From Beijerinckiaceae bacterium (GTDB taxonomy: Bacteria; Pseudomonadota; Alphaproteobacteria; Rhizobiales; Beijerinckiaceae): a stretch of DNA of 64,000 bases. The translations under genes were made by a program, and so were the position numbers. The first letter of the stretch is position 1. Every line of letters starts with the position of its first letter. The stretch lies in the NCBI GenBank assembly GCA_027532775.1, contig JAPZTO010000001.1, positions 558,001 through 622,000 on the forward strand. The letters are read 5' to 3'. Shown one piece after another: positions 19,649 through 29,236 of the stretch. The notes beneath the pieces were generated by a model. That model was not told the DNA's origin, did not search any database, and saw only the letters and a list, made by a program, of their open reading frames with translations.

Positions 19649-21334
19649 TCATGCGGCTCCCTCCGTCCGGATCGAGGCCGCCGCCGGCTGCAGCCGGCTC
19701 CTGAGGTGATCAGCAAGGCGCAGGGCAAAGGCGATGATGGTCAGTGTCGGGTTGGCCTGGCTGGAAGTCGGGAAGACGGCGGAGCCGGCAATGTAGAGAT
19801 TGTCCATGCCATGGACGCGGCCATCGCCGTCGACCACGCCATCCCGGGGCGAGCGGGACATGCGCGCCGTACCGATATGGTGCCCGCCATAGGCACCCTC
19901 GCGCAGCATCGCGTCGGGGATTTCCTCTTCGCGGTAGGTCAGCTCGCCAAGCCGCTGATCGGCAAGGTCCCGCCGCAGCAGGTCCAGCGCAACGGAGACG
20001 GTCCGGAAGTCGAGCGGCCGATGGCGCCAGTCGACCCGAAGCCGCGGCATGCCAAGCGCATCCCGTTCGTTTGACAGGGTGATCCTGCTTTCCGGGTTGG
20101 GCACCTGCTCGGCGTGGATATCGAGGCTGTATACGCCGTTGCGCGGCTCGACCACGAGGGACGGGAATTTACGCTCCGCCAATGTCCGGCGCCGGACCCA
20201 GTTCATCAGGAAGCCGGCCGTCGCGAACGGTTCCCGCAGGACATTGCCGGCATGACGCAGGTAGCCGGAGAGACCGGGCCTTTCGCTGCCATGGAGACGC
20301 TTGGAATATTCGTAGCTGATAAAAGGCTTGGCCAGATAGATGGCAGACAGGATGCCCCGCCCGTGGGCCGGATCCGGCAGGCGCGGATGATGCAGCCGCA
20401 TGACAATGTTGCCGATGCGATGTTCGCGCTGGACCTCTGGCCTGAGGGACAGCCGGCGGCGACAATAGACGCCGTCCCACGTCCTTTCATAGCCATGCCA
20501 GACGTGAGTCCGCGTTGGGTCAAACCGAACCGATCCCATGGTCCCGGCAATGTGGCAGAGATAGTTGCGGCCGACCTGATCCTGCGCATTGCCGATGCCG
20601 GAGGCCTCGTCGCCCCGCGACGAGAGCAGGAGACGCGGCGTTTCGAGGCCGCCGGCCGCGATGACCGTCGCCTCGGCGAAAACCCGGATTTCCTGCCCCG
20701 TCAATGTCCGGACGATCACGCCGGTGGCCCTGCCATTCGCGGTCAGGATCTCGGTGGTATGGCCATTGAGGAGTGCGGTGATGGTCGGGGACCGCTCGAT
20801 CCGACGCCGGTAGCGCGGGCCGAAGCGGGTGGGACACGAAAACCGCTCGATTGAATCCTGGCTGAAATGCGGACCACCCAGACCGTCGATCATCGGCCGC
20901 ATGCCGCCTTCAACGGCGCGGGCGGCCGAGAATTCAGGATCGCCGATCTCCGCAAGTTCCGCAGCGGCCGCGTAATGCGGAGCGATGTCGTCAAACCCGA
21001 TCGGCCATGACGCGCCCTCGATCCAGTCCCGCGCTTCGAAATCGATCGGATCGAACGGCATCGCCCGGCCACCCCATGTCGCGGAGGATCCTCCGAACTG
21101 CCGGTGGCGATATTCCGTGGTCGGGCTGTGCAGGGCCGGATCGGCAACCTCGCCGGCATAGAGCGCCTGATGGCGTGGCTCCGCCTCCCATGCGCCGCCG
21201 GCGACCAGGACAACCTCGAGGCCGGATTGGGCAAGGCGCAAGGCCAGCGAGATCCCGGCGGGGCCGGCGCCGACAATGCAGACCTGCGTGGTCAGGTCCC
21301 CGCTCGATCCGGGAGCCTCGGCATCGACGATCAT
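19649..21334 (-). CDS. GMC family oxidoreductase
   Basis: GAGPAGISLALRLAQSG, FGGSSATWGGRAMPFDPIDF, C-terminal GGHHIGTARMS...NLYIAGSAVFPTSSQANPTLTI. Confidence 0.9.
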   Translation of the reverse strand: MIVDAEAPGSSGDLTTQVCIVGAGPAGISLALRLAQSGLEVVLVAGGAWEAEPRHQALYAGEVADPALHSPTTEYRHRQFGGSSATWGGRAMPFDPIDFEARDWIEGASWPIGFDDIAPHYAAAAELAEIGDPEFSAARAVEGGMRPMIDGLGGPHFSQDSIERFSCPTRFGPRYRRRIERSPTITALLNGHTTEILTANGRATGVIVRTLTGQEIRVFAEATVIAAGGLETPRLLLSSRGDEASGIGNAQDQVGRNYLCHIAGTMGSVRFDPTRTHVWHGYERTWDGVYCRRRLSLRPEVQREHRIGNIVMRLHHPRLPDPAHGRGILSAIYLAKPFISYEYSKRLHGSERPGLSGYLRHAGNVLREPFATAGFLMNWVRRRTLAERKFPSLVVEPRNGVYSLDIHAEQVPNPESRITLSNERDALGMPRLRVDWRHRPLDFRTVSVALDLLRRDLADQRLGELTYREEEIPDAMLREGAYGGHHIGTARMSRSPRDGVVDGDGRVHGMDNLYIAGSAVFPTSSQANPTLTIIAFALRLADHLRSRLQPAAASIRTEGAA

Positions 21335-22473
21335 CGTGCACGCTCCGCCGCGATTTCGCCCGATGGGGCCGCCCTGACACCGAACCGGCGCGCATAGATT
21401 GACAGCATGTCAGCCAGGAAAGCTTCCAGCGTGAACCGGGCGCGAAACCGTTCGAGGCCGTTGTCTGACAGGGATTGCTGCAGCACCGGATCCGTCATCA
21501 CGTCGAGCATCCGTTCGGCCAGCGTCCGCCTGTCGCCTGGCGGCACAAGCAGGACTTCCCGCCCCTGCTCCAGAAATTCGGGGATCGCCCCGACGGGGGT
21601 GGTGATGACCGGCGCACCGCAGCCCAAGGCTTCGAGGATCACCAGGGGAAGCCCCTCGTGATAGGAAGGCAGGACCATCATGTCGACGCTGCCCAGCAAC
21701 CGGCGGACATCCGCCTGCCCGACCCAGCCGGTGAATTCCGCCCGGCCTGCCAGACCGAGTTCCTCTGCCAGCGCCGTGTAGCGGGCTACGTCGCCATGGC
21801 CGGCAATGATCGCTCGCCAGGGCGGGGCATCGCCGGGGAGGAGAGCCAGCGCGGCGAGGAAATCCGAAATGCCCTTCCGCTCCGTCAGCAGGCCCAGGAA
21901 GAGGATCGTGCGGGTCCGGCCGGGTTCTGCCGCGAAAGTCCGGGGCATCGGCACGACCGGAACCCCATTGCAGAGGATATCGATCTTTCCTGCATCGATC
22001 CCGAGATCCCGGACCAGCCATTCCTTCCAGAGCCGGCCGAGCACGATGATCGCGCTGGCCTGCCGGAAGGGCAGCCGCAGCAGCCAGCGACGGATCGCCG
22101 AGCCTTCCGCGTGGAATTCGACCAGTTCGGCCGCATGGAGATGCAGGAGAGTCGGGGCGCCGACCAAAGCAGAAGCGAGGATGATCACGCCCTTCCGGAA
22201 CGCGCTGCCCCTGTCGCCGAAATTGACATGGACGAAAGCAAGGCTCCCGTTCAGCCGGGCCCACCAGATCGTCAGGATGGCGCGCAGGAGAAGCAGCAGC
22301 GAGAAGGCAGCACCCCGCTCGTCGCGGGTGACCAGGGCCTCGAACCGGACGGGTCCGTTCCGGGCTGCGTCCGATTGCAGGATATAATCCTTGACGCGGC
22401 CCATGCCGCCGCCGACGCCGCCTCCGGGTGCAACGATGTAAATGGTCTTCACGGCTTTCCGGTCCTGGTTCAT
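21331..22473 (-). CDS. Glycosyltransferase family 4 protein
   Basis: GT-B features: GGGVGGGMGRVK, VLPSYHEGLPLVILEALGCGAPVITTPVGAIPE; 4-nt overlap with GMC gene. Confidence 0.88.
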   Translation of the reverse strand: MNQDRKAVKTIYIVAPGGGVGGGMGRVKDYILQSDAARNGPVRFEALVTRDERGAAFSLLLLLRAILTIWWARLNGSLAFVHVNFGDRGSAFRKGVIILASALVGAPTLLHLHAAELVEFHAEGSAIRRWLLRLPFRQASAIIVLGRLWKEWLVRDLGIDAGKIDILCNGVPVVPMPRTFAAEPGRTRTILFLGLLTERKGISDFLAALALLPGDAPPWRAIIAGHGDVARYTALAEELGLAGRAEFTGWVGQADVRRLLGSVDMMVLPSYHEGLPLVILEALGCGAPVITTPVGAIPEFLEQGREVLLVPPGDRRTLAERMLDVMTDPVLQQSLSDNGLERFRARFTLEAFLADMLSIYARRFGVRAAPSGEIAAERAR

Positions 22474-22615
22474 GCCGCCTTCTGCGCAGCCTTCGCCCCA
22501 GCCATGCGGCCGAAAGTAAAATCTTTCGTGCAATCCGGAGCAAAACCGATGCAATTGTCCGCATTATCGTTGCGGAATGCTTGCCGGGTTTCCCGAAAGG
22601 CGGGAGCAAGGCGCA

Positions 22616-23719
22616 TCAGCGGGCCGGGGCCATCTGCAAGGCCTGCCGGATGGCCATGGCCATCGGCTTCTCGTTGAGGCGATCATCGAAGGGGAGAGCG
22701 CGCGCCGGGAAGCGGAAACCCCGCTCCTTCGCCACAGCCGGCTCGCGATACCACGTGTAACGGTCGGACAGGTGCCACGGAATGAGAACCTTCACGGCCC
22801 GGTTTTTCAGGACCGGTTCGAGAAAGCGCATTGTCCAGGCCGCCACCTGCTCGTCGCGCTTCGTGATCTCCTTCGGGAATGTCAGGTCCTCGATATCGAA
22901 TTCCGTCAGATAGATATCGAGCTTCCGCCGCGCGATTTCCTCGATAAAGCGCAGGAAGGGATCCATGTCGAAGGCAAGGCCCGGCCGGATATGCGCCTGC
23001 AAGCCAATGGCGTCCAGCTTGACGCCCTTGTCGAGCAGCCGGTCGATCAGGGGCAGCATCGCCGCGCGGACCTGGCGACCCAGCCGGTCATCCTGTTCGG
23101 TGAAGGCCTCGTTGAGCACCAGCTTCGCCAGCGGATCGACGCGCGCGAGGCGCCGGAAGGCCCGCTCGATATAGGATTCGCCCATCGCATCATACCAGGG
23201 CCCCGGCCGGAAGCCGCCGGGGCGGCCGGCATCAGGCCAGAAGGGTTCGTTGACGGCATCCCACGATTGCATGGCACCGGCATAGCGACCGCCGACAACA
23301 TCGATATGCTCGTCGAAGATCCGCTCGATCTCCCGTGCGGATTTGCCCTTGAGCCAGGGGGCGGGCCAATCATTCCAGAACATGGCCGCGCCCCGGAAAT
23401 ACATGCCATGGGCGCGCGCGAATTCGAGAAGCGCATCGGGCTGCGCGAAGTCGAAAGTCTCCTCGCGCGGGCGAAGATAGTCGAATTTCAGCGCAAGTTC
23501 CGTCGCCAGCAGGCGCGAATGCTGCGCCTGCAGCGCGCCATATTCCGGATCCTTGATCACTTCCCAGGCGGCAGCCGAGCCGAAGAGGATACCCGCCCGC
23601 CGGGCCTCCGCCCAAAGTGGCAGACGCTGGCCGAGGGCTGGCGTAACGGAGGCAGCAAGGGTGGCCGCCGCCCCGAATTGCATCATTTGGCGACGATTGA
23701 TCGACCGGCTGAAATCCAC
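22616..23719 (-). CDS. GH10 endo-1,4-beta-xylanase-like glycoside hydrolase, Tat-like signal
   Basis: Acid/base WDAVNEPFW and nucleophile IYLTEFDIE motifs of GH10; NRRQMMQFGAAATLAASV signal. Confidence 0.9.
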   Translation of the reverse strand: MDFSRSINRRQMMQFGAAATLAASVTPALGQRLPLWAEARRAGILFGSAAAWEVIKDPEYGALQAQHSRLLATELALKFDYLRPREETFDFAQPDALLEFARAHGMYFRGAAMFWNDWPAPWLKGKSAREIERIFDEHIDVVGGRYAGAMQSWDAVNEPFWPDAGRPGGFRPGPWYDAMGESYIERAFRRLARVDPLAKLVLNEAFTEQDDRLGRQVRAAMLPLIDRLLDKGVKLDAIGLQAHIRPGLAFDMDPFLRFIEEIARRKLDIYLTEFDIEDLTFPKEITKRDEQVAAWTMRFLEPVLKNRAVKVLIPWHLSDRYTWYREPAVAKERGFRFPARALPFDDRLNEKPMAMAIRQALQMAPAR

Positions 23720-24059
23720 GTGAATGGCTCCGAGATGGTTCCGAACGAGAGAACCCAGCCTAAGCGAAATTCCCTACCGGATTGGTCCGGCTTTGCTTTC
23801 AGCCCCGAATTTCAGCCCGGCCCGGTGAAGATTTCCCTGCCATACCTGAAGGATTCCGGTATCGAATCATGAAAGTTTTAGGAGATAGCCGGTAATCAGC
23901 AGCCATGTTCAAACCCTGCTTCCGCCTGCCTCTCCCGGAGGTTTCCTCCCCTCTTGCGCGACTCCGACGCATGCTCGCATCGTCCGGCGCGCCATGCGCC
24001 GTCGGAAGGCGGATGCCGCCCGGAGGCACCCGCGGACAGAGCGGGAAAGGAACAGCGCC

Positions 24060-25007
24060 ATGAAGGTTCTCGTGGTTGGCGCCAACGGCTTTGTCGGTCG
24101 TCGCGTCGTCGATACCCTCAAGGCTTCCGGCCTCGCCGAACCGTTCCAGGGCGTCAGGAAGGCACGCCCCGGGGCCATTCCGGTGCGGCTGGTCGATGCG
24201 ACAGATCCCGCATCGGCACAGGCCGCAGCCGAGGGCATGCAGGCGGTGGTCAATTGCGTGCTGGGCTCCCCCGACACGATGATCCGCAGCACCGAGGCGC
24301 TGCTCGCCGCTGCGTTCCATCACGGCGTCCGCCGCTTCGTCCATCTCTCCAGCATCGCCGTCTACGGCTCCCGTGAAGGAATGATCGACGAGGAGAGCCC
24401 GCAGGGCGAAGGGGTGAATGCCTATGGCGAGGCCAAGATCCGGTGCGAGGCGCTTGTTCGCGCCGCGCAGGCCCGCGGCCTCGAAACCATCATCCTCCGG
24501 CCGGGCCTTGTCTGCGGACCGGAATCCCATCCATGGACCTTGCGCATCGGCCGCCTGCTCCGCCAGCGCCGCCTTGGCGATCTCGGCGCAGAGGGCGACG
24601 GCTTCGCCAACCTGATCGCGGTCGAGGATGTGGCAGCGGCGATTGCCCGCGCGCTTTTCTGCCAGGTCAGCGGTCGGAGCTACAATCTGGCCCTGCCCGA
24701 TCCGCCGCGCTGGAACCGCTATCTGCTGGATCTCGCGAAAGGTCTCGACGCGACGCCGGTCCATCGCATTCCGGGCTATCAGCTCAGGCTGGAAAGCCGG
24801 CTTGCCGTGCTGCCCCTGAAGCTTGCGGAAAAGCTGATCGGCCCCAAGCCGTGGCTGCCCGAGGCGATCACGCCAAGCCTTGCCCGGCTGTTCGGGGCCG
24901 ATGTCCGGTTTTCCGCCGCCGCAACGGATGCCGATCTCGGTTTCGAGCGGACCGGCTATGAAGCCATCCTGGCACAATCGATCGACTGGCTGAGGAACGT
25001 GCGGTGA
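24060..25007 (+). CDS. NAD-dependent epimerase/dehydratase (SDR)
   Basis: VVGANGFVGRRV, SSIAVYGSREG, YGEAKIRCE. Confidence 0.88.
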   Translation: MKVLVVGANGFVGRRVVDTLKASGLAEPFQGVRKARPGAIPVRLVDATDPASAQAAAEGMQAVVNCVLGSPDTMIRSTEALLAAAFHHGVRRFVHLSSIAVYGSREGMIDEESPQGEGVNAYGEAKIRCEALVRAAQARGLETIILRPGLVCGPESHPWTLRIGRLLRQRRLGDLGAEGDGFANLIAVEDVAAAIARALFCQVSGRSYNLALPDPPRWNRYLLDLAKGLDATPVHRIPGYQLRLESRLAVLPLKLAEKLIGPKPWLPEAITPSLARLFGADVRFSAAATDADLGFERTGYEAILAQSIDWLRNVR

Positions 25008-25792
25008 CAGCGCCCGTCAACACCTCCCTTGAACCGCTTGCCCGGGAGACCATCCGGATCGGCCCGGTATCCGTCGCTGCGCTCACCCGCGACGAGGCGA
25101 TCACCGGCCTGCACCGGATCATCGCGAGCGGCAACCATGCCAAGATCGCCTTCGCGAATGCGCATATGGTCAACGTGGCCTATGACAATCCGGCCCTTGC
25201 CGATGCGCTGGGCGAATTTGTCGTCCTGCCGGACGGAATCGGCGTCGATATCGGCGCAAGGCTGGTGGGCGGGCGTTCATTCCCGGCCAATCTGAACGGG
25301 ACCGACCTGCTGCCTCTGCTGCTGGAAGGCGCTCCGGCATCTCTGTCGGTGGCCCTGTTCGGCGGCAAGCCCGGAATCGCCGAAAAGGCAGCGGCAACCC
25401 TTGCGGGGCTCGCGCCGCAGCATCGATACGTGGTGCTTTCGGATGGCTATGGCGGCGATCGTCGAACCGCGGAGGCGCGGCAGAAGCTGGAGGCGAACCG
25501 CGCCGACATCGTGCTGGTCGCGCTGGGCAATCCGCTTCAGGAATTGTGGATTCACCAGAATCTGGGCTCCCGCCATTGCGGACTGGCCTTCGGGGTCGGC
25601 GCCCTGTTCGATTTCCTTGCCGGCGAAGTGATCCGGGCGCCAGCGCTTGTGCGCACGTTGCGGCTCGAATGGACCTTCCGGCTCCTGCAGGAGCCGAGGC
25701 GGCTCTGGCGCCGCTACATCGTTGGCAATCCGCTGTTCCTGTGGCGGATGATCGCCCAGTCGATGCGGGCGCGATCCGGCAGATCAGACTGA
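25004..25792 (+). CDS. WecG/TagA/CpsF family glycosyltransferase
   Basis: ANAHMVNVAYDNPALADAL...LPDGIGVDIGARLVGG, VALGNPLQELWIHQN, FGVGALFDFLAGEVIRAP. Confidence 0.92.
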   Translation: MTAPVNTSLEPLARETIRIGPVSVAALTRDEAITGLHRIIASGNHAKIAFANAHMVNVAYDNPALADALGEFVVLPDGIGVDIGARLVGGRSFPANLNGTDLLPLLLEGAPASLSVALFGGKPGIAEKAAATLAGLAPQHRYVVLSDGYGGDRRTAEARQKLEANRADIVLVALGNPLQELWIHQNLGSRHCGLAFGVGALFDFLAGEVIRAPALVRTLRLEWTFRLLQEPRRLWRRYIVGNPLFLWRMIAQSMRARSGRSD

Positions 25793-26869
25793 GATTTCCC
25801 TCAGGATCTCCTCTGCCGTCGCCAGATAGGCGTCGGTTGCCGTCTCGATCGAGAAGAGAGAGGCGCGGGCCTGCCTCGCAGCCGGTTCGCCCGGCTCCAG
25901 CAATGCGGCATCGAGTGCGCGTGCCAGCGCTTCGTGATCCCCGATCGGCACCAATGCCCCGAATTCGCCATGGCCGAGAATCTCTGCCGGCCCTGCTGCG
26001 GCTGTGCTGACCACCGGCAATCCATGGGCGAGGGCCTCGGCGATGACATTGCCGAAGCTTTCAAGCCGCGATGTCAGGGCGAGGACACGCGACCGGCGAT
26101 AGGCATCAGCCGGATCCTTGAGATAGCCGGCGAAGGACACACGCGCGGCAATGCCGAGATTGGCGGCGAGCCGCTCGAGTTCCGGCCGCACCGGGCCATC
26201 CCCCACGAGTTCCAGCATGGCCTCGGTGTTGCTGACCTTCGCGAAGGCACGGAGCAGCGTCGGGAGATCCTTGTCCGGGTGCATGCGGCCAACGAAAAGG
26301 ATCCGGGGCGGACGTGCCGCAAGATCGGCAGCCTCGACCGCAGGCCAGCCAACCGGCGAATAGACGGGGTTGTAGATACGGATCGTGCGCGAGGGAGAGG
26401 CATGGTAGCGCCGGACAAGCTCATCCCTCAACCCGTCGGACACAGCGATGGCCCGGCCGCACAGCCGCGTGAAGATCGGCGCGCCGTGATTGCCCAGTCG
26501 CGAAAGCAGGCGATTCTCGGATTCGAAAAATCCGTGGAAGGAAATGGCCGCCCGCCGGTTCCGTCCAGTCGCCAGCGCGGCCAGCATATGCTTGAGATTG
26601 GCGACGCCGAGGCCGGAGAAGGACACATCCGGCCGTTCCCTGCGCAGGAGCGCGGCGAGCCCCATGACAGCCCGGACATGCCCTGCCGGAAGCGTGACCT
26701 GCCGGATACCGGGGGCGAGATAGTCGAGATTCTCGGTCGCTTCGTAGTCCACGGCGAAGATCACGTCATGGCCGCGGCGGTGTGTCTCGGAGGCCAGCAG
26801 CGCGAAGACGCGCTCCGCGCCACCTCCCAGCAGGGCCGGCATGTAAAAGAGAAATTTACGGGATGGCAT
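25784..26869 (-). CDS. Glycosyltransferase family 4 protein
   Basis: MPALLGGGAERVFALLASE, LFVGRMHPDKDLPTLLRAF, SRLESFGNVIAEALAHGLPVVST. Confidence 0.9.
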   Translation of the reverse strand: MPSRKFLFYMPALLGGGAERVFALLASETHRRGHDVIFAVDYEATENLDYLAPGIRQVTLPAGHVRAVMGLAALLRRERPDVSFSGLGVANLKHMLAALATGRNRRAAISFHGFFESENRLLSRLGNHGAPIFTRLCGRAIAVSDGLRDELVRRYHASPSRTIRIYNPVYSPVGWPAVEAADLAARPPRILFVGRMHPDKDLPTLLRAFAKVSNTEAMLELVGDGPVRPELERLAANLGIAARVSFAGYLKDPADAYRRSRVLALTSRLESFGNVIAEALAHGLPVVSTAAAGPAEILGHGEFGALVPIGDHEALARALDAALLEPGEPAARQARASLFSIETATDAYLATAEEILREISV

Positions 26870-26969
26870 TAAACAGGCCCCGACCGGAATCCCGGCGCCC
26901 GGTCCGTCATACCGGCGCCTGTCTGCCAGATCGCACAATTTTCATAAAATTCCCTTGCGGGGTTCGGGT

Positions 26970-28397
26970 GTGAACGTCCTTCTCGGCATCAATCTTCCCG
27001 ATTCCGGCGCGTGGCTGGATACTCTCGTTTCGAGCCTGCGCGTATTCGGCCATGACGTCGCGACGGAGATTGTTCCGGCCAGCGCGGCGCCGCAGCCAAA
27101 GCCAGACTGGCTCCTTCGGCTCGAGCCGCACCTCTATGGCGTGGATTCCGGCGCGTGGCTCGCTCCGTCGCGCCAGGGCACGCAGCCTCCGGCCGATGCT
27201 TCCGGCCGGCTGAGGATCGCGCTGTCCCCCGCGCCTGAAACCGATGCCGGGTTTAAGGTAACGATTGAGGATGAAGCGCTGGCGCTGCTTCCCTTGCGCC
27301 TCGCGCAGGGGCTGACGCCACGACTGATCGTCAGCGGCCCGAACGGCAAGCGCTGGATGGCGTTGCCAGCCACGGAGCGGCCGTTCAGCGTCGCCTTCAC
27401 GCTGGATTCCTATATCCAGCGCCTCGGCTGGCTGATCCACAAGGCCGCAATCGGGCATGAGCCCGTCGAGATCCCGGTTACCGAGGTCCGCCGCCCGCAT
27501 TCGCCTGCCAGCGTGGCCGGGAAGCACTTCGTGGCCAAGGCTCTCGGTCTGGCTGCACGGCGGCATTTCCGCCCCGACCATTGGCATGTCGGTATCCGCC
27601 GGAGACGGCAAGAGGAAACCGGCCTTCCCCGCACATCCGAGGGCTGCACATGGATTGCCGATGACGGGCAGAGCTATCTGGCTGACCCGATCCTCTGGGA
27701 GGAGAACGGGCGGGCTTTCCTGTTCGTCGAGGTCTTCCCGTTCAGCACCATGACAGGATTTCTCGCGGTGACCGAACTTGACGGCGAGGCAAAGCCGCTG
27801 GGCCCGCTACGCCCTGTCCTCACGCGGAAGGGGCACCTGTCCTATCCGTTCCTGTTCCGGCATGATGGCCAGACCTACATGATCCCCGAAAATGCCGCCG
27901 AGGGTCATCTCCCGCTCTATCGCGCGGTGGATTTCCCTGATCGATGGGAGGAATGCGCGCCTCTTCTCGACGTTCCGCTGCAGGATGCCACGCTTTTCGC
28001 CCATGGCGGAAAGTTCTGGCTGCTGGGCAACGAGAGCCGGAGCGGCTCCAGCTGGGATTGCCTTTGCGCCTATCATGCGGATTCGCCGCTGGGCCCATTC
28101 CTCCCGCATGCACAGAACCCGCTTCTGATCGACGCCCGTTTCGCGCGGAGCGCGGGTCCGGTCTTCCGGCACGGCGAGGATCTGATCCGTCCTGTGCAGG
28201 ATTGTCTCGGCGGCTACGGGCGCGGCGTCCACTTCATGCGGATCATCCGGCTGGACCAGCATGGCTTCCGGCAGGAACGGGTGTCGAGCCTCTTCCCCGA
28301 AGAAAACGGGTCTGTCTCCGGCATCCATACCTATTGCCGCTCCTCCCGGTTCGAAGCATTCGACGCGCTGACGCCGGCAAGCCGGAAGCCAGCCTGA
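26970..28397 (+). CDS. Glucosamine inositolphosphorylceramide transferase 1 N-terminal-like domain protein (glycan biosynthesis)
   Basis: ADPILWEENGRAFLFVEVFPF, GHLSYPFLFRHDGQTYMIPENA, DATLFAHGGKFWLLGNE; GTG start at 26970 chosen. Confidence 0.7.
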   Translation: MNVLLGINLPDSGAWLDTLVSSLRVFGHDVATEIVPASAAPQPKPDWLLRLEPHLYGVDSGAWLAPSRQGTQPPADASGRLRIALSPAPETDAGFKVTIEDEALALLPLRLAQGLTPRLIVSGPNGKRWMALPATERPFSVAFTLDSYIQRLGWLIHKAAIGHEPVEIPVTEVRRPHSPASVAGKHFVAKALGLAARRHFRPDHWHVGIRRRRQEETGLPRTSEGCTWIADDGQSYLADPILWEENGRAFLFVEVFPFSTMTGFLAVTELDGEAKPLGPLRPVLTRKGHLSYPFLFRHDGQTYMIPENAAEGHLPLYRAVDFPDRWEECAPLLDVPLQDATLFAHGGKFWLLGNESRSGSSWDCLCAYHADSPLGPFLPHAQNPLLIDARFARSAGPVFRHGEDLIRPVQDCLGGYGRGVHFMRIIRLDQHGFRQERVSSLFPEENGSVSGIHTYCRSSRFEAFDALTPASRKPA

Positions 28398-28474
28398 GGA
28401 AAGTGACGGCAAGATCCGGACATCGATCGTCTTCCGGGATTCATCGGGATCGCCCGGGTGAAGCAATAGATGTC

Positions 28475-29236
28475 CTAGTCCTTGCGGAAAACGACATTCG
28501 CCATCCAGCCAAGAAGGACGGCCATCAGCACGGTGAAGAGGCCGTAGGTGACGGCCTCGTTCCGGGCTGCATTGGCGACGAACGCGTCGAACCCGACCTT
28601 GCGCACCACGAACCCGGCCTGCGCCGTGCGGAGCGGCACGCCTTCGGAGAGAATGGAGATGTTAACGAGATAGAGCCCGGTCGGCGCCTTGGCCGGCAGC
28701 ACGATGCGCGCTGTGAACAGGTTCGGGCGAATCATGGTCACGCCCTTGTCGTTCTCCGTCAGTGCACCTTCCTCACGGCGCAGGCGCAGCACGGCATTGC
28801 GGAATCCGAATTCATCCCGTTCCTCAAGCTCCGGCGTCGGAGCGGGCAGGAAATGCTCGAGCCCGAGCTTTAGTCGCTGGCGGCCATCCTCGTCGATGAT
28901 CGAGGCCAGTGGCTTGGCGCTGAGGATGGAGAAATACAGCGGAACCTTGCTGTAGCGCCGACGGCTTTCCGTCAGCCAGATGAAGCCGAAACGACCCTTT
29001 CGATGGAGCACCACCTCGCCGGTCGGGCCCTGCACCTGTGCCACGATGTCGTATTCGCCGGTCCGGGCGATTGTCCGGGCATCGCGCTCGATATGGCCGA
29101 AGACCGTCACTTCCGCGCCGGTATAGGTGGAGGTGATGGCGACCTCGCGGGTCGAGAGAGCGAGGACAAGTTCCTCGGCCCGGGCGTGACCGGGAAGGAC
29201 GAGCGCGAGCAGCGCGAGGGCAAGCCAGCGCCTCAT
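28475..29236 (-). CDS. TIGR02186-family-like transmembrane protein
   Basis: N-terminal signal, C-terminal TM, IERDARTIARTGEYDIVAQVQGP...VLHRKGRFGFIWLT; adjacent to TauE/SafE. Confidence 0.75.
   Translation of the reverse strand: MRRWLALALLALVLPGHARAEELVLALSTREVAITSTYTGAEVTVFGHIERDARTIARTGEYDIVAQVQGPTGEVVLHRKGRFGFIWLTESRRRYSKVPLYFSILSAKPLASIIDEDGRQRLKLGLEHFLPAPTPELEERDEFGFRNAVLRLRREEGALTENDKGVTMIRPNLFTARIVLPAKAPTGLYLVNISILSEGVPLRTAQAGFVVRKVGFDAFVANAARNEAVTYGLFTVLMAVLLGWMANVVFRKD

Noticed and set aside
14456-26897. 14-nt identity CCGGAATCCCGGCG at 14456-14469 and 26884-26897 as a possible dispersed intergenic repeat
   Set aside because: Several chance 14-mer matches are expected in a 64-kb GC-rich window; no extended similarity around the two copies.
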